64,000 nucleotides of DNA from Balaenoptera acutorostrata (GCF_949987535.1 NW_026645841.1:620001-684000); one strand, 5' to 3'; counted from the stretch's first letter, positions 24,510 to 38,586 are shown. Notes: generated by a model not told the origin, from the sequence alone. A program made the numbers and translations.

Positions 24510-26269
24510 TGTACGGAACAGGAGGTTAAAGGTGCTGATTCTCCAAGGAGGGAGATGGCTAGTAAATCGGCTGGAATGGCGAACCCGAGCAAAGGAGATG
24601 AGAAATGAGGTGCGTTTTAGAAACCTTTCCCGATCACACGGTGTACCATCTTCTGGGTTTCTCATGCCTGTTTTCGACGTAGGAAGATGCCCTTGAACCT
24701 GGAGATTTGGGACCCATGGGATGGGTACCATGCAGTATTACTTGAAAGGGTCTGCGTTGGCTCACCCAACCTCACCGAACCTCTCAGCCCCAAGAGTGTC
24801 CACCCTTATGTCTCAATCAGCTGTGGGTCTAGATATGGTCAATCCAGGTTGCATCACAGCCCCTGAACGAATTTTGTAAGAATTTCTCTCTCTTTCACTG
24901 CCTTTGTTTCACGGGTTTTGAAAAGTAATTTATTTTTATAATGGGGTTTAGCTGCTTTTCACGGCTGTGTTTATGCCGCTTTACACCCCCTTGACTCACT
25001 TACAGAGAGATATCAATACATAGGTTTGAAGATTCTTACTAGTCAGATATATTCTTGTGCGGTGAATAGGGGGTGTTGAGTCCAGTTCACTGAAAAAGGA
25101 ATAGGTCTTGTCTCTTACATATTGGGTTTATGGAACGGTATCGGAGCTAATTTGAAACCCTTGTTTTATGCATCACCCCACCTCACCTTTCCCGTTCAGC
25201 AGCCATAGTGTGTTTTCTAAACGTGTGACTCTGTTCTGTTTTGTAATTCAGTTCAAGTGTAGCGGTTTTTACATTCCCTCTCTAAGTGATATCTTATGAT
25301 AAGTGTCTTTTTCTGTGTGACTTATTTCACTTAGAATCGTCGTACCTAAATCCACTCATCGTGCTGCTACTAGCCTTATGACGTGGATTTCATGGCTGAG
25401 TGATATTCCATTGTACATGAGGACCACCACTTCTTTATCCATTTTTTCGCTTTCCTAGGATATTTAAGGTGTAATGAAGTGGGGGTTCTTGTCAACAGAG
25501 CAGCCCTAAAGTTTGGGGTGCCTGTGTCTTGCTGATTTTTAGTTTTCCCAATTTATACGCCCATGAGTGGAAGTGCCCTATGCTCTCCAAGCTGTGTTTT
25601 TTAGATGTTTCAGAACACACCGTACACTTCTCCAGAGTGGCTGTTGGCAATTTACATCCCACCCATCAGCGTAGCAAGGCTCCCATTTCTCCATGGCCGG
25701 TCCTGCATTTCTGGTTTGGACACTTTTTTCCGCATGGCCCTTTTGCCCGCTGGGAAGCGAGACTTCTTTGGAGCGCTGATTGGCCTTTCCAGGTTGCTTG
25801 GTTGGCCAAAAAGGGCGTATGCGTTTTTTCCTGAATATATTCAGGAAAAAACGCATACGCCCTTTTTGGCCAAGGGCATCATTGTCCACGTTTTGCCGCT
25901 TTTCATGTGCTTTCAAGGCGATTCGAATCTACCTCCTGAAATCTGTTTCCTGCAATTCTGCCTTGCTTTCAAAGCCTCTTCGTTGCCTTCCCTTAATATA
26001 TTTGTGGACGAGAGGTATCATTTAAAACTCTGCAGGTTTGTGAATTGCAGTGCCCCTGAGCTCCATTTTTCAACTCGCTTTTTTGGGAGCTGGCCGCAAA
26101 AGCGCAGGATTGCTTCAGGCCCTCTTCTGGTTCTGGGGGGCAGGCTGAGCTTGTGCTTAATTCTTCTTCCTGATGGGAAAATAGAGTGACCTGTGCCTGT
26201 CCCAACACCTAGAGCTAGTCTCTCATTGGTTCCCCCTCTTCCCGTTCATCCTCAGGACAAATTGCAACC
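24510..26269. repeat. Satellite monomer U15 (1,760 bp)
   Basis: Palindrome at 25802-25873. It is 1,760 bp for a different reason from type C: it lacks the extra G but has one extra T in the T run at 25442-25447. It has a private G at 25511 (ctaaagttt). Confidence 0.95.
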
Positions 26270-28029
26270 TGTACGGAACAGGAGGTTAAAGGTGCTGATT
26301 CTCCAAGGAGGGAGATGGCTAATAAATCGGCTGGAATGGCGAACCCGAGCAAAGGAGATGAGAAATGAGGTGCGTTTTAGAAACCTTTCCCGATCACACG
26401 GTGTACCATCTTCTGGGTTTCTCATGCCTGTTTTCGACGTAGGAAGATGCCCTTGAACCTGGAGATTTGGGACCCATGGGATGGGTACCATGCAGTATTA
26501 CTTGAAAGGGTCTGCGTTGGCTCACCCAACCTCACCGAACCTCTCAGCCCCAAGAGTGTCCACCCTTATGTCTCAATCAGCTGTGGGTCTAGATATGGTC
26601 AATCCAGGTTGCATCACAGCCCCTGAACGAATTTTGTAAGAATTTCTCTCTCTTTCACTGCCTTTGTTTCACGGGTTTTGAAAAGTAATTTATTTTTATA
26701 ATGGGGTTTAGCTGCTTTTCACGGCTGTGTTTATGCCGCTTTACACCCCCTTGACTCACTTACAGAGAGATATCAATACATAGGTTTGAAGATTCTTACT
26801 AGTCAGATATATTCTTGTGCGGTGAATAGGGGGTGTTGAGTCCAGTTCACTGAAAAAGGAATAGGTCTTGTCTCTTACATATTGGGTTTATGGAACGGTA
26901 TCGGAGCTAATTTGAAACCCTTGTTTTATGCATCACCCCACCTCACCTTTCCCGTTCAGCAGCCATAGTGTGTTTTCTAAACGTGTGACTCTGTTCTGTT
27001 TTGTAATTCAGTTCAAGTGTAGGCGGTTTTTACATTCCCTCTCTAAGTGATATCTTATGATAAGTGTCTTTTTCTGTGTGACTTATTTCACTTAGAATCG
27101 TCGTACCTAAATCCACTCATCGTGCTGCTACTAGCCTTATGACGTGGATTTCATGGCTGAGTGATATTCCATTGTACATGAGGACCACCACTTCTTTATC
27201 CATTTTTCTCTTTCCTAGGATATTTAAGGTGTAATGAAGTGGGGGTTCTTGTCAACAGAGCAGCCCTAAACTTTGGGGTGCCTGTGTCTTGCTGATTTTT
27301 AGTTTTCCCAATTTATACGCCCATGAGTGGAAGTGCCCTATGCTCTCCAAGCTGTGTTTTTTAGATGTTTCAGAACACACCGTACACTTCTCCAGAGTGG
27401 CTGTTGGCAAGTGACATCCCACCCATCAGCGTAGCAAGGCTCCCATTTCTCCATGGCCGGTCCTGCATTTCTGGTTTGGACACTTTTTTCCGCATGGCCC
27501 TTTTGCCCGCTGGGAAGCGAGACTTCTTTGGAGCGCTGATTGGCCTTTCCAGGTTGCTTGGTTGGCCAAAAAGGGCGTATGCGTTTTTTCCTGAATATAT
27601 TCAGGAAAAAACGCATACGCCCTTTTTGGCCAAGGGCATCATTGTCCACGTTTTGCCGCTTTTCATGTGCTTTCAAGGCGATTCGAATCTACCTCCTGAA
27701 ATCTGTTTCCTGCAATTCTGCCTTGCTTTCAAAGCCTCTTCGTTGCCTTCCCTTAATATATTTGTGGACGAGAGGTATCATTTAAAACTCTGCAGGTTTG
27801 TGAATTGCAGTGCCCCTGAGCTCCATTTTTCAACTCGCTTTTTTGGGAGCTGGCCGCCAAAGTGCAGGATTGCTTCAGGCCCTCTTCTGGTTCTGGGGGG
27901 CAGGCTGAGCTTGTGCTTGATTCTTCTTCCTGATGGGAAAATAGAGTGACCTGTGCCTGTCCCAACACCTAGAGCTAGTCTCTCATTGGTTCCCCCTCTT
28001 CCCGTTCATCCTCAGGACAAATTGCAACC
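26270..28029. repeat. Satellite monomer U16 (1,760 bp)
   Basis: Palindrome at 27562-27633. It has the extra G. Private changes include A at 26322, ggcaagtgac with G at 27413, and T at 27863. Confidence 0.95.
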
Positions 28030-29789
28030 TGTACGGAACAGGAGGTTAAAGGTGCTGATTCTCCAAGGAGGGAGATGGCTAGTAAATCGGCTGGAATGGC
28101 GAACCCGAGCAAAGGAGATGAGAAATGAGGTGCGTTTTAGAAACCTTTCCCGATCACACGGTGTACCATCTTCTGGGTTTCTCATGCCTGTTTTCGACGT
28201 AGGAAGATGCCCTTGAACCTGGAGAATTGGGACCCATGGGATGGGTACCATGCAGTATTACTTGAAAGGGTCTGCGTTGGCTCACCCAACCTCACCGAAC
28301 CTCTCAGCCCCAAGAGTGTCCACCCTTATGTCTCAATCAGCTGTGGGTCTAGATATGGTCAATCCAGGTTGCATCACAGCCCCTGAACGAATTTTGTAAG
28401 AATTTCTCTCTCTTTCACTGCCTTTGTTTCACTGGTTTTGAAAAGTAATTTATTTTTATAATGGGGTTTAGCTGCTTTTCACGGCTGTGTTTATGCCGCT
28501 TTACACCCCCTTGACTCACTTACAGAGAGATATCAATACATAGGTTTGAAGATTCTTACTAGTCAGATATATTCTTGTGCGGTGAATAGGGGGTGTTGAG
28601 TCCAGTTCACTGAAAAAGGAATAGGTCTTGTCTCTTACATATTGGGTTTATGGAACGGTATCGGAGCTAATTTGAAACCCTTGTTTTATGCATCACCCCA
28701 CCTCACCTTTCCCGTTCAGCAGCCATAGTGTGTTTTCTAAACGTGTGACTCTGTTCTGTTTTGTAATTCAGTTCAAGTGTAGGCGGTTTTTACATTCCCT
28801 CTCTAAGTGATATCTTATGATAAGTGTCTTTTTCTGTGTGCCTTATTTCACTTAGAATCGTCGTACCTAAATCCACTCATCGTGCTGCTACTAGCCTTAT
28901 GACGTGGATTTCATGGCTGAGTGATATTCCATTGTACATGAGGACCACCACTTCTTTATCCATTTTTCGCTTTCCTAGGATATTTAAGGTGTAATGAAGT
29001 GGGGGTTCTTGTCAACAGAGCAGCCCTAAACTTTGGGGTGCCTGTGTCTTGCTGATTTTTAGTTTTCCCAATTTATACGCCCATGAGTGGAAGTGCCCTA
29101 TGCTCTCCAAGCTGTGTTTTTTAGATGTTTCAGAACACACCGTACACTTCTCCAGAGTGGCTGTTGGCAATTTACATCCCACCCATCAGCGTAGCAAGGC
29201 TCCCATTTCTCCATGGCCGGTCCTGCATTTCTGGTTTGGACACTTTTTTCCGCATGGCCCTTTTGCCCGCTGGGAAGCGAGACTTCTTTGGAGCGCTGAT
29301 TGGCCTTTCCAGGTTGCTTGGTTGGCCAAAAAGGGCGTATGCGTTTTTTCCTGAATATATTCAGGAAAAAACGCATACGCCCTTTTTGGCCAAGGGCATC
29401 ATTGTCCACGTTTTGCCGCTTTTCATGTGCTTTCAAGGCGATTCGAATCTACCTCCTGAAATCTGTTTCCTGCAATTCTGCCTTGCTTTCAAAGCCTCTT
29501 CGTTGCCTTCCCTTAATATATTTGTGGACGAGAGGTATCATTTAAAACTCTGCAGGTTTGTGAATTGCAGTGCCCCTGAGCTCCATTTTTCAACTCGCTT
29601 TTTTGGGAGCTGGCCGCCAAAGCGCAGGATTGCTTCAGGCCCTCTTCTGGTTCTGGGGGGCAGGCTGAGCTTGTGCTTAATTCTTCTTCCTGATGGGAAA
29701 ATAGAGTGACCTGTGCCTGTCCCAACACCTAGAGCTAGTCTCTCATTGGTTCCCCCTCTTCCCGTTCATCCTCAGGACAAATTGCAACC
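28030..29789. repeat. Satellite monomer U17 (1,760 bp)
   Basis: Palindrome at 29322-29393. Private changes are A at 28226 and T at 28433 (cactgg). It is the first unit with gtgtgcctta instead of gtgtgactta, a variant common downstream. Confidence 0.95.
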
Positions 29790-31548
29790 TGTACGGAACA
29801 GGAGGTTAAAGGTGCTGATTCTCCAAGGAGGGAGATGGCTAGTAAATCGGCTGGAATGGCGAACCCGAGCAAAGGAGATGAGAAATGAGGTGCGTTTTAG
29901 AAACCTTTCCCGATCACACGGTGTACCATCTTCTGGGTTTCTCATGCCTGTTTTCGACGTAGGAAGATGCCCTTGAACCTGGAGATTTGGGACCCATGGG
30001 ATGGGTACCATGCAGTATTACTTGAAAGGGTCTGCGTTGGCTCACCCAACCTCACCGAACCTCTCAGCCTCAAGAGTGTCCACCCTTATGTCTCAATCAG
30101 CTGTGGGTCTAGATATGGTCAATCCAGGTTGTATCACAGCCCCTGAACGAATTTTGTAAGAATTTCTCTCTCTTTCACTGCCTTTGTTTCACGGGTTTTG
30201 AAAAGTAATTTATTTTTATAATGGGGTTTAGCTGCTTTTCACGGCTGTGTTTATGCCGCTTTACACCCCCTTGACTCACTTACAGAGAGATATCAATACA
30301 TAGGTTTGAAGATTCTTACTAGTCAGATATATTCTTGTGCGGTGAATAGGGGATGTTGAGTCCAGTTCACTGAAAAAGGAATAGGTCTTGTCTCTTACAT
30401 ATTGGGTTTATGGAACGGTATCGGAGCTAATTTGAAACCCTTGTTTTATGCATCACCCCACCTCACCTTTCCCGTTCAGCAGCCATAGTGTGTTTCCTAA
30501 ACGTGTGACTCTGTTCTGTTTTGCAATTCAGTTCAAGTGTAGCGGTTTTTACATTCCCTCTCTAAGTGATATCTTAGGATAAGTGTCTTTTTCTGTGTGA
30601 CTTATTTCACTTAGAATCGTCGTACCTAAATCCACTCATCGTGCTGCTACTAGCCTTATGACGTGGATTTCATGGCTGAGTGATATTCCATTGTACATGA
30701 GGACCACCACTTCTTTATCCATTTTTCGCTTTCCTAGGATATTTAAGGTGTAATGAAGTGGGGGTTCTTGTCAACAGAGCAGCCCTAAACTTTGGGGTGC
30801 CTGTGTCTTGCTGATTTTTAGTTTTCCCAATTTATACGCCCATGAGTGGAAGTGCCCTATGCTCTCCAAGCTGTGTTTTTTAGATGTTTCAGAACACACC
30901 GTACACTTCTCCAGAGTGGCTGTTGGCAATTTACATCCCACCCATCAGCGTAGCAAGGCTCCCATTTCTCCATGGCCGGTCCTGCATTTCTGGTTTGGAC
31001 ACTTTTTTCCGCATGGCCCTTTTGCCTGCTGGGAAGCGAGACTTCTTTGGAGCGCTGATTGGCCTTTCCAGGTTGCTTGGTTGGCCAAAAAGGGCGTATG
31101 CGTTTTTTCCTGAATATATTCAGGAAAAAACGCATACGCCCTTTTTGGCCAAGGGCATCATTGTCCACGTTTTGCCGCTTTTCATGTGCTTTCAAGGCGA
31201 TTCGAATCTACCTCCTGAAATCTATTTCCTGCAATTCTGCCTTGCTTTCAAAGCCTCTTCGTTGCCTTCCCTTAATATATTTGTGGACGAGAGGTATCAT
31301 TTAAAACTCTGCAGGTTTGTGAATTGCAGTGCCCCTGAGCTCCATTTTTCAACTCGCTTTTTTGGGAGCTGGCCGCCAAAGCGCAGGATTGCTTCAGGCC
31401 CTCTTCTGGTTCTGGGGGGCAGGCTGAGCTTGTGCTTGATTCTTCTTCCTGATGGGAAAATAGAGTGACCTGTGCCTGTCCCAACACCTAGAGCTAGTCT
31501 CTCATTGGTTCCCCCTCTTCCCGTTCATCCTCAGGACAAATTGCAACC
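29790..31548. repeat. Satellite monomer U18, many private changes (1,759 bp)
   Basis: Palindrome at 31081-31152. It carries several substitutions not seen in its neighbours, at 30132, 30353, 30496, 30524, 30577, 31027 and 31224, plus T at 30070, which recurs in U25 and U27. Most are transitions, consistent with age and cytosine methylation. It looks less homogenised than U1-U14. Confidence 0.95.
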
Positions 31549-33307
31549 TGTACGGAACAGGAGGTTAAAGGTGCTGATTCTCCAAGGAGGGAGATGGCTA
31601 GTAAATCGGCTGGAATGGCGAACCCGAGCAAAGGAGATGAGAAATGAGGTGCGTTTTAGAAACCTTTCCCGATCACACGGTGTACCATCTTCTGGGTTTC
31701 TCATGCCTGTTTTCGACGTAGGAAGATGCCCTTGAACCTGGAGATTTGGGACCCATGGGATGGGTACCATGCAGTATTACTTGAAAGGGTCTGCGTTGGC
31801 TCACCCAACCTCACCGAACCTCTCAGCCCCAAGAGTGTCCACCCTTATGTCTCAATCAGTTGTGGGTCTAGATATGGTCAATCCAGGTTGCATCACAGCC
31901 CCTGAACGAATTTTGTAAGAATTTCTCTCTCTTTCACTGCCTTTGTTTCACGGGTTTTGAAAAGTAATTTATTTTTATAATGGGGTTTAGCTGCTTTTCA
32001 CGGCTGTGTTTATGTCGCTTTACACCCCCTTGACTCACTTACAGAGAGATATCAATACATAGGTTTGAAGATTCTTACTAGTCAGATATATTCTTGTGCG
32101 GTGAATAGGGGGTGTTGAGTCCAGTTCACTGAAAAAGGAATAGGTCTTGTCTCTTACATATTGGGTTTATGGAACGGTATCGGAGCTAATTTGAAACCCT
32201 TGTTTTATGCATCACCCCACCTCACCTTTCCCGTTCAGCAGCCATAGTGTGTTTTCTGAACGTGTGACTCTGTTCTGTTTTGTAATTCAGTTCAAGTGTA
32301 GGCGGTTTTTACATTCCCTCTCTAAGTGATATCTTATGATAAGTGTCTTTTTCTGTGTGCCTTATTTCACTTAGAATCGTCGTACCTAAATCCACTCATC
32401 GTGCTGCTACTAGCCTTATGACGTGGATTTCATGGCTGAGTGATATTCCATTGTACATGAGGACCACCACTTCTTTATCCATTTTTCGCTTTCCTAAGAT
32501 ATTTAAGGTGTAATGAAGTGGGGGTTCTTGTCAACAGAGCAGCCCTAAACTTGGGGTGCCTGTGTCTTGCTGATTTTTAGTTTTCCCAATTTATACGCCC
32601 ATGAGTGGAAGTGCCCTATGCTCTCCAAGCTGTGTTTTTTAGATGTTTCAGAACACACCGTACACTTCTCCAGAGTGGCTGTTGGCAATTTACATCCCAC
32701 CCATCAGCGTAGCAAGGCTCCCATTTCTCCATGGCCGGTCCTGCATTTCTGGTTTGGACACTTTTTTCCGCATGGCCCTTTTGCCCGCTGGGAAGCGAGA
32801 CTTCTTTGGAGCGCTGATTGGCCTTTCCAGGTTGCTTGGTTGGCCAAAAAGGGCGTATGCGTTTTTTCCTGAATATATTCAGGAAAAAACGCATACGCCC
32901 TTTTTGGCCAAGGGCATCATTGTCCACGTTTTGCCGCTTTTCATGTGCTTTCAAGGCGATTCGAATCTACCCTCCTGAAATCTGTTTCCTGCAATTCTGC
33001 CTTGCTTTCAAAGCCTCTTCGTTGCCTTCCCTTAATATATATGTGGACGAGAGGTATCATTTAAAACTCTGCAGGTTTGTGAATTGCAGTGCCCCTGAGC
33101 TCCATTTTTCAACTCGCTTTTTGGGAGCTGGCCGCCAAAGCACAGGATTGCTTCAGGCCCTCTTCTGGTTCTGGGGGGCAGGCTGAGCTTGTGCTTGATT
33201 CTTCTTCCTGATGGGAAAATAGAGTGACCTGTGCCTGTCCCAACACCTAGAGCTAGTCTCTCATTGGTTCCCCCTATTCCCGTTCATCCTCAGGACAAAT
33301 TGCAACC
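31549..33307. repeat. Satellite monomer U19, multiple indels and substitutions (1,759 bp)
   Basis: Palindrome at 32840-32911. It has the extra G, a lost T near 32551, a gained C near 32971 and a lost T near 33118, so the normal length is coincidental. Substitutions are at 31860, 32015, 32497, 33041, 33142 and 33276. It is the most indel-rich monomer of the window. Confidence 0.95.
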
Positions 33308-35066
33308 TGTACGGAACAGGAGGTTAAAGGTGCTGATTCTCCAAGGAGGGAGATGGCTAGTAAATCGGCTGGAATGGCGAACCCGAGCAAAGGAGATGAG
33401 AAATGAGGTGCGTTTTAGAAACCTTTCCCGATCACACGGTGTACCATCTTCTGGGTTTCTCATGCCTGTTTTCGACGTAAGAAGATGCCCTTGAACCTGG
33501 AGATTTGGGACCCATGGGATGGGTACCATGCAGTATTACTTGAAAGGGTCTGCGTTGGCTCACCCAACCTCACCGAACCTCTCAGCCCCAAGAGTGTCCA
33601 CCCTTATGTCTCAATCAGCTGTGGGTCTAGATATGGTCAATCCAGGTTGCATCACAGCCCCTGAACGAATTTTGTAAGAATTTCTCTCTCTTTCACTGCC
33701 TTTGTTTCACGGGTTTTGAAAAGTAATTTATTTTTATAATGCGGTTTAGCTGCTTTTCACGGCTGTGTTTATGCCGCTTTACACCCCCTTGACTCACTTA
33801 CAGAGAGATATCAATACATAGGTTTGAAGATTCTTACTAGTCAGATATATTCTTGTGCGGTGAATAGGGGGTGTTGAGTCCAGTTCACTGAAAAAGGAAT
33901 AGGTCTTGTCTCTTACATATTGGGTTTATGGAACGGTATCGGAGCTAATTTGAAACCCTTGTTTTATGCATCACCCCACCTCACCTTTCCCGTTCAGCAG
34001 CCATAGTGTGTTTTCTGAACGTGTGACTCTGTTCTGTTTTGTAATTCAGTTCAAGTGTAGCGGTTTTTACATTCCCTCTCTAAGTGATATCTTATGATAA
34101 GTGTCTTTTTCTGTGTGACTTATTTCACTTAGAATCGTCGTACCTAAATCCACTCATCGTGCTGCTACTAGCCTTATGACGTGGATTTCATGGCTGAGTG
34201 ATATTCCATTGTACATGAGGACCACCACTTCTTTATCCATTTTTCTCTTTCCTAGGATATTTAAGGTGTAATGAAGTGGGGGTTCTTGTCAACAGAGCAG
34301 CCCTAAACTTTGGGGTGCCTGTGTCTTGCTGATTTTTAGTTTTCCCAATTTATACGCCCATGAGTGGAAGTGCTATGCTCAGTGTGTTCTTGAAATTTTA
34401 GATGTTTCAGAACACACCGTACACTTCTCCAGAGTGGCTGTTGGCAATTTACATCCCACCCATCAGCGTAGCAAGGCTCCCATTTCTCCATGGCCGGTCC
34501 TGCATTTCTGGTTTGGACACTTTTTTCCGCATGGCCCTTTTGCCCGCTGGGAAGCGAGACTTCTTTGGAGCGCTGATTGGCCTTTCCAGGTTGCTTGGTT
34601 GGCCAAAAAGGGCGTATGCGTTTTTTCCTGAATATATTCAGGAAAAAACGCATACGCCCTTTTTGGCCAAGGGCATCATTGTCCACGTTTTGCCGCTTTT
34701 CATGTGCTTTCAAGGCGATTCGAATCTACCTCCTGAAATCTGTTTCCTGCAATTCTGCCTTGCTTTCAAAGCCTCTTCGTTGCCTTCCCTTAATATATTT
34801 GTGGACGAGAGGTATCATTTAAAACTCTGCAGGTTTGTGAATTGCAGTGCCCCTGAGCTCCATTTTTCAACTCGCTTTTTTGGGAGCTGGCCGCCAAAGC
34901 GCAGGATTGCTTCAGGCCCTCTTCTGGTTCTGGGGGGCAGGCTGAGCTTGTGCTTGATTCTTCTTCCTGATGGGAAAATAGAGTGACCTGTGCCTGTCCC
35001 AACACCTAGAGCTAGTCTCTCATTGGTTCCCCCTCTTCCCGTTCATCCTCAGGACAAATTGCAACC
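33308..35066. repeat. Satellite monomer U20 with template-switch patch (1,759 bp)
   Basis: Palindrome at 34599-34670. Private changes are A at 33480 and C at 33742. Its distinctive feature is a replaced stretch around 34373-34399. Confidence 0.95.
34373..34417. other. Short inverted-template replacement in U20
   Basis: Every other unit reads gccctatgctctccaagc followed by tgtgttttttag here. U20 has lost two bases (gctatgctc) and then reads agtgtgttcttgaaatttt. The new piece gtgtgttct-t-gaaa (34382-34395) is the reverse complement, with one extra T, of tttcagaacacac (34405-34417) just downstream, leaving a 9-base loop. The net length change is zero. The pattern fits a replication fork copying briefly from the opposite strand. 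Confidence 0.85.
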
Positions 35067-36826
35067 TGTACGGAACAGGAGGTTAAAGGTGCTGATTCTC
35101 CAAGGAGGGAGATGGCTAGTAAATCGGCTGGAATGGCGAACCCGAGCAAAGGAGATGAGAAATGAGGTGCGTTTTAGAAACCTTTCCCGATCACACGGTG
35201 TACCATCTTCTGGGTTTCTCATGCCTGTTTTCGACGTTGGAAGATGCCCTTGAACCTGGAGATTTGGGACCCATGGGATGGGTACCATGCAGTACTACTT
35301 GAAAGGGTCTGCGTTGGCTCACCCAACCTCACCGAACCTCTCAGCCCCAAGAGTGTCCACCCTTATGTCTCAATCAGCTGTGGGTCTAGATATGGTCAAT
35401 CCAGGTTGCATCACAGCCCCTGAACGAATTTTGTAAGAATTTCTCTCTCTTTCACTGCCTTTGTTTCACGGGTTTTGAAAAGTAATTTATTTTTATAATG
35501 GGGTTTAGCTGCTTTTCACGGCTGTGTTTATGCCGCTTTACACCCCCTTGACTCACTTACAGAGAGATATCAATACATAGGTTTGAAGATTCTTACTAGT
35601 CAGATATATTCTTGTGCGGTGAATAGGGGGTGTTGAGTCCAGTTCACTGAAAAAGGAATAGGTCTTGTCTCTTACATATTGGGTTTATGGAACGGTATCG
35701 GAGCTAATTTGAAACCCTTGTTTTATGCATCACCCCACCTCACCTTTCCCGTTCAGCAGCCATAGTGTGTTTTCTGAACGTGTGACTCTGTTCTGTTTTG
35801 TAATTCAGTTCAAGTGTAGGCGGTTTTTACATTCCCTCTCTAAGTGATATCTTATGATAAGTGTCTTTTTCTGTGTGCCTTATTTCACTTAGAATCGTCG
35901 TACCTAAATCCACTCATCGTGCTGCTACTAGCCTTATGACGTGGATTTCATGGCTGAGTGATATTCCATTGTACATGAGGACCACCACTTCTTTATCCAT
36001 TTTTCTCTTTCCTAGGATATTTAAGGTGTAATGAAGTGGGGGTTCTTGTCAACAGAGCAGCCCTAAACTTTGGGGTGCCTGTGTCTTGCTGATTTTTAGT
36101 TTTCCCAATTTATACGCCCATGAGTGGAAGTGCCCTATGCTCTCCAAGCTGTGTTTTTTAGATGTTTCAGAACACACCGTACACTTCTCCAGAGTGGCTG
36201 TTGGCAATTTACATCCCACCCATCAGCGTAGCAAGGCTCCCATTTCTCCATGGCCGGTCCTGCATTTCTGGTTTGGACACTTTTTTCCGCATGGCCCTTT
36301 TGCCCGCTGGGAAGCGAGACTTCTTTGGAGCGCTGATTGGCCTTTCCAGGTTGCTTGGTTGGCCAAAAAGGGCGTATGCGTTTTTTCCTGAATATATTCA
36401 GGAAAAAACGCATACGCCCTTTTTGGCCAAGGGCATCATTGTCCACGTTTTGCCGCTTTTCATGTGCTTTCAAGGCGATTCGAATCTACCTCCTGAAATC
36501 TGTTTCCTGCAATTCTGCCTTGCTTTCAAAGCCTCTTCGTTGCCTTCCCTTAATATATTTGTGGACGAGAGGTATCATTTAAAACTCTGCAGGTTTGTGA
36601 ATTGCAGTGCCCCTGAGCTCCATTTTTCAACTCGCTTTTGTGGGAGCTGGCCGCCAAAGCGCAGGATTGCTTCAGGCCCTCTTCTGGTTCTGGGGGGCAG
36701 GCTGAGCTTGTGCTTGATTCTTCTTCCTGATGGGAAAATAGAGTGACCTGTGCCTGTCCCAACACCTAGAGCTAGTCTCTCATTGGTTCCCCCTCTTCCC
36801 GTTCATCCTCAGGACAAATTGCAACC
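35067..36826. repeat. Satellite monomer U21 (1,760 bp)
   Basis: Palindrome at 36359-36430. First of three units with gacgttgg and agtactac in the left part. It also has gcttttgtggg on the right, CT before tttcc, and gccgccaaag. Confidence 0.95.
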
Positions 36827-38586
36827 TGTACGGAACAGGAGGTTAAAGGTGCTGATTCTCCAAGGAGGGAGATGGCTAGTAAATCGGCTGGAATGGCGAA
36901 CCCGAGCAAAGGAGATGAGAAATGAGGTGCGTTTTAGAAACCTTTCCCGATCACACGGTGTACCATCTTCTGGGTTTCTCATGCCTGTTTTCGACGTTGG
37001 AAGATGCCCTTGAACCTGGAGATTTGGGACCCATGGGATGGGTACCATGCAGTACTACTTGAAAGGGTCTGCGTTGGCTCACCCAACCTCACCGAACCTC
37101 TCAGCCCCAAGAGTGTCCACCCTTATGTCTCAATCAGCTGTGGGTCTAGATATGGTCAATCCAGGTTGCATCACAGCCCCTGAACGAATTTTGTAAGAAT
37201 TTCTCTCTCTTTCACTGCCTTTGTTTCACGGGTTTTGAAAAGTAATTTATTTTTATAATGGGGTTTAGCTGCTTTTCACGGCTGTGTTTATGCCGCTTTA
37301 CACCCCCTTGACTCACTTACAGAGAGATATCAATACATAGGTTTGAAGATTCTTACTAGTCAGATATATTCTTGTGCGGTGAATAGGGGGTGTTGAGTCC
37401 AGTTCACTGAAAAAGGAATAGGTCTTGTCTCTTACATATTGGGTTTATGGAACGGTATCGGAGCTAATTTGAAACCCTTGTTTTATGCATCACCCCACCT
37501 CACCTTTCCCGTTCAGCAGCCATAGTGTGTTTTCTGAACGTGTGACTCTGTTCTGTTTTGTAATTCAGTTCAAGTGTAGGCGGTTTTTACATTCCCTCTC
37601 TAAGTGATATCTTATGATAAGTGTCTTTTTCTGTGTGCCTTATTTCACTTAGAATCGTCGTACCTAAATCCACTCATCGTGCTGCTACTAGCCTTATGAC
37701 GTGGATTTCATGGCTGAGTGATATTCCATTGTACATGAGGACCACCACTTCTTTATCCATTTTTCGCTTTCCTAGGATATTTAAGGTGTAATGAAGTGGG
37801 GGTTCTTGTCAACAGAGCAGCCCTAAACTTTGGGGTGCCTGTGTCTTGCTGATTTTTAGTTTTCCCAATTTATACGCCCATGAGTGGAAGTGCCCTATGC
37901 TCTCCAAGCTGTGTTTTTTAGATGTTTCAGAACACACCGTACACTTCTCCAGAGTGGCTGTTGGCAATTTACATCCCACCCATCAGCGTAGCAAGGCTCC
38001 CATTTCTCCATGGCCGGTCCTGCATTTCTGGTTTGGACACTTTTTTCCGCATGGCCCTTTTGCCCGCTGGGAAGCGAGACTTCTTTGGAGCGCTGATTGG
38101 CCTTTCCAGGTTGCTTGGTTGGCCAAAAAGGGCGTATGCGTTTTTTCCTGAATATATTCAGGAAAAAACGCATACGCCCTTTTTGGCCAAGGGCATCATT
38201 GTCCACGTTTTGCCGCTTTTCATGTGCTTTCAAGGCGATTCGAATCTACCTCCTGAAATCTGTTTCCTGCAATTCTGCCTTGCTTTCAAAGCCTCTTCGT
38301 TGCCTTCCCTTAATATATTTGTGGACGAGAGGTATCATTTAAAACTCTGCAGGTTTGTGAATTGCAGTGCCCCTGAGCTCCATTTTTCAACTCGCTTTTG
38401 TGGGAGCTGGCCGCAAAAGCGCAGGATTGCTTCAGGCCCTCTTCTGGTTCTGGGGGGCAGGCTGAGCTTGTGCTTGATTCTTCTTCCTGATGGGAAAATA
38501 GAGTGACCTGTGCCTGTCCCAACACCTAGAGCTAGTCTCTCATTGGTTCCCCCTCTTCCCGTTCATCCTCAGGACAAATTGCAACC
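36827..38586. repeat. Satellite monomer U22 (1,760 bp)
   Basis: Palindrome at 38119-38190. Shares gacgttgg, agtactac and gcttttgtggg with U21 but has CG before tttcc and gccgcaaaag. I see no difference from U23. Confidence 0.95.
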
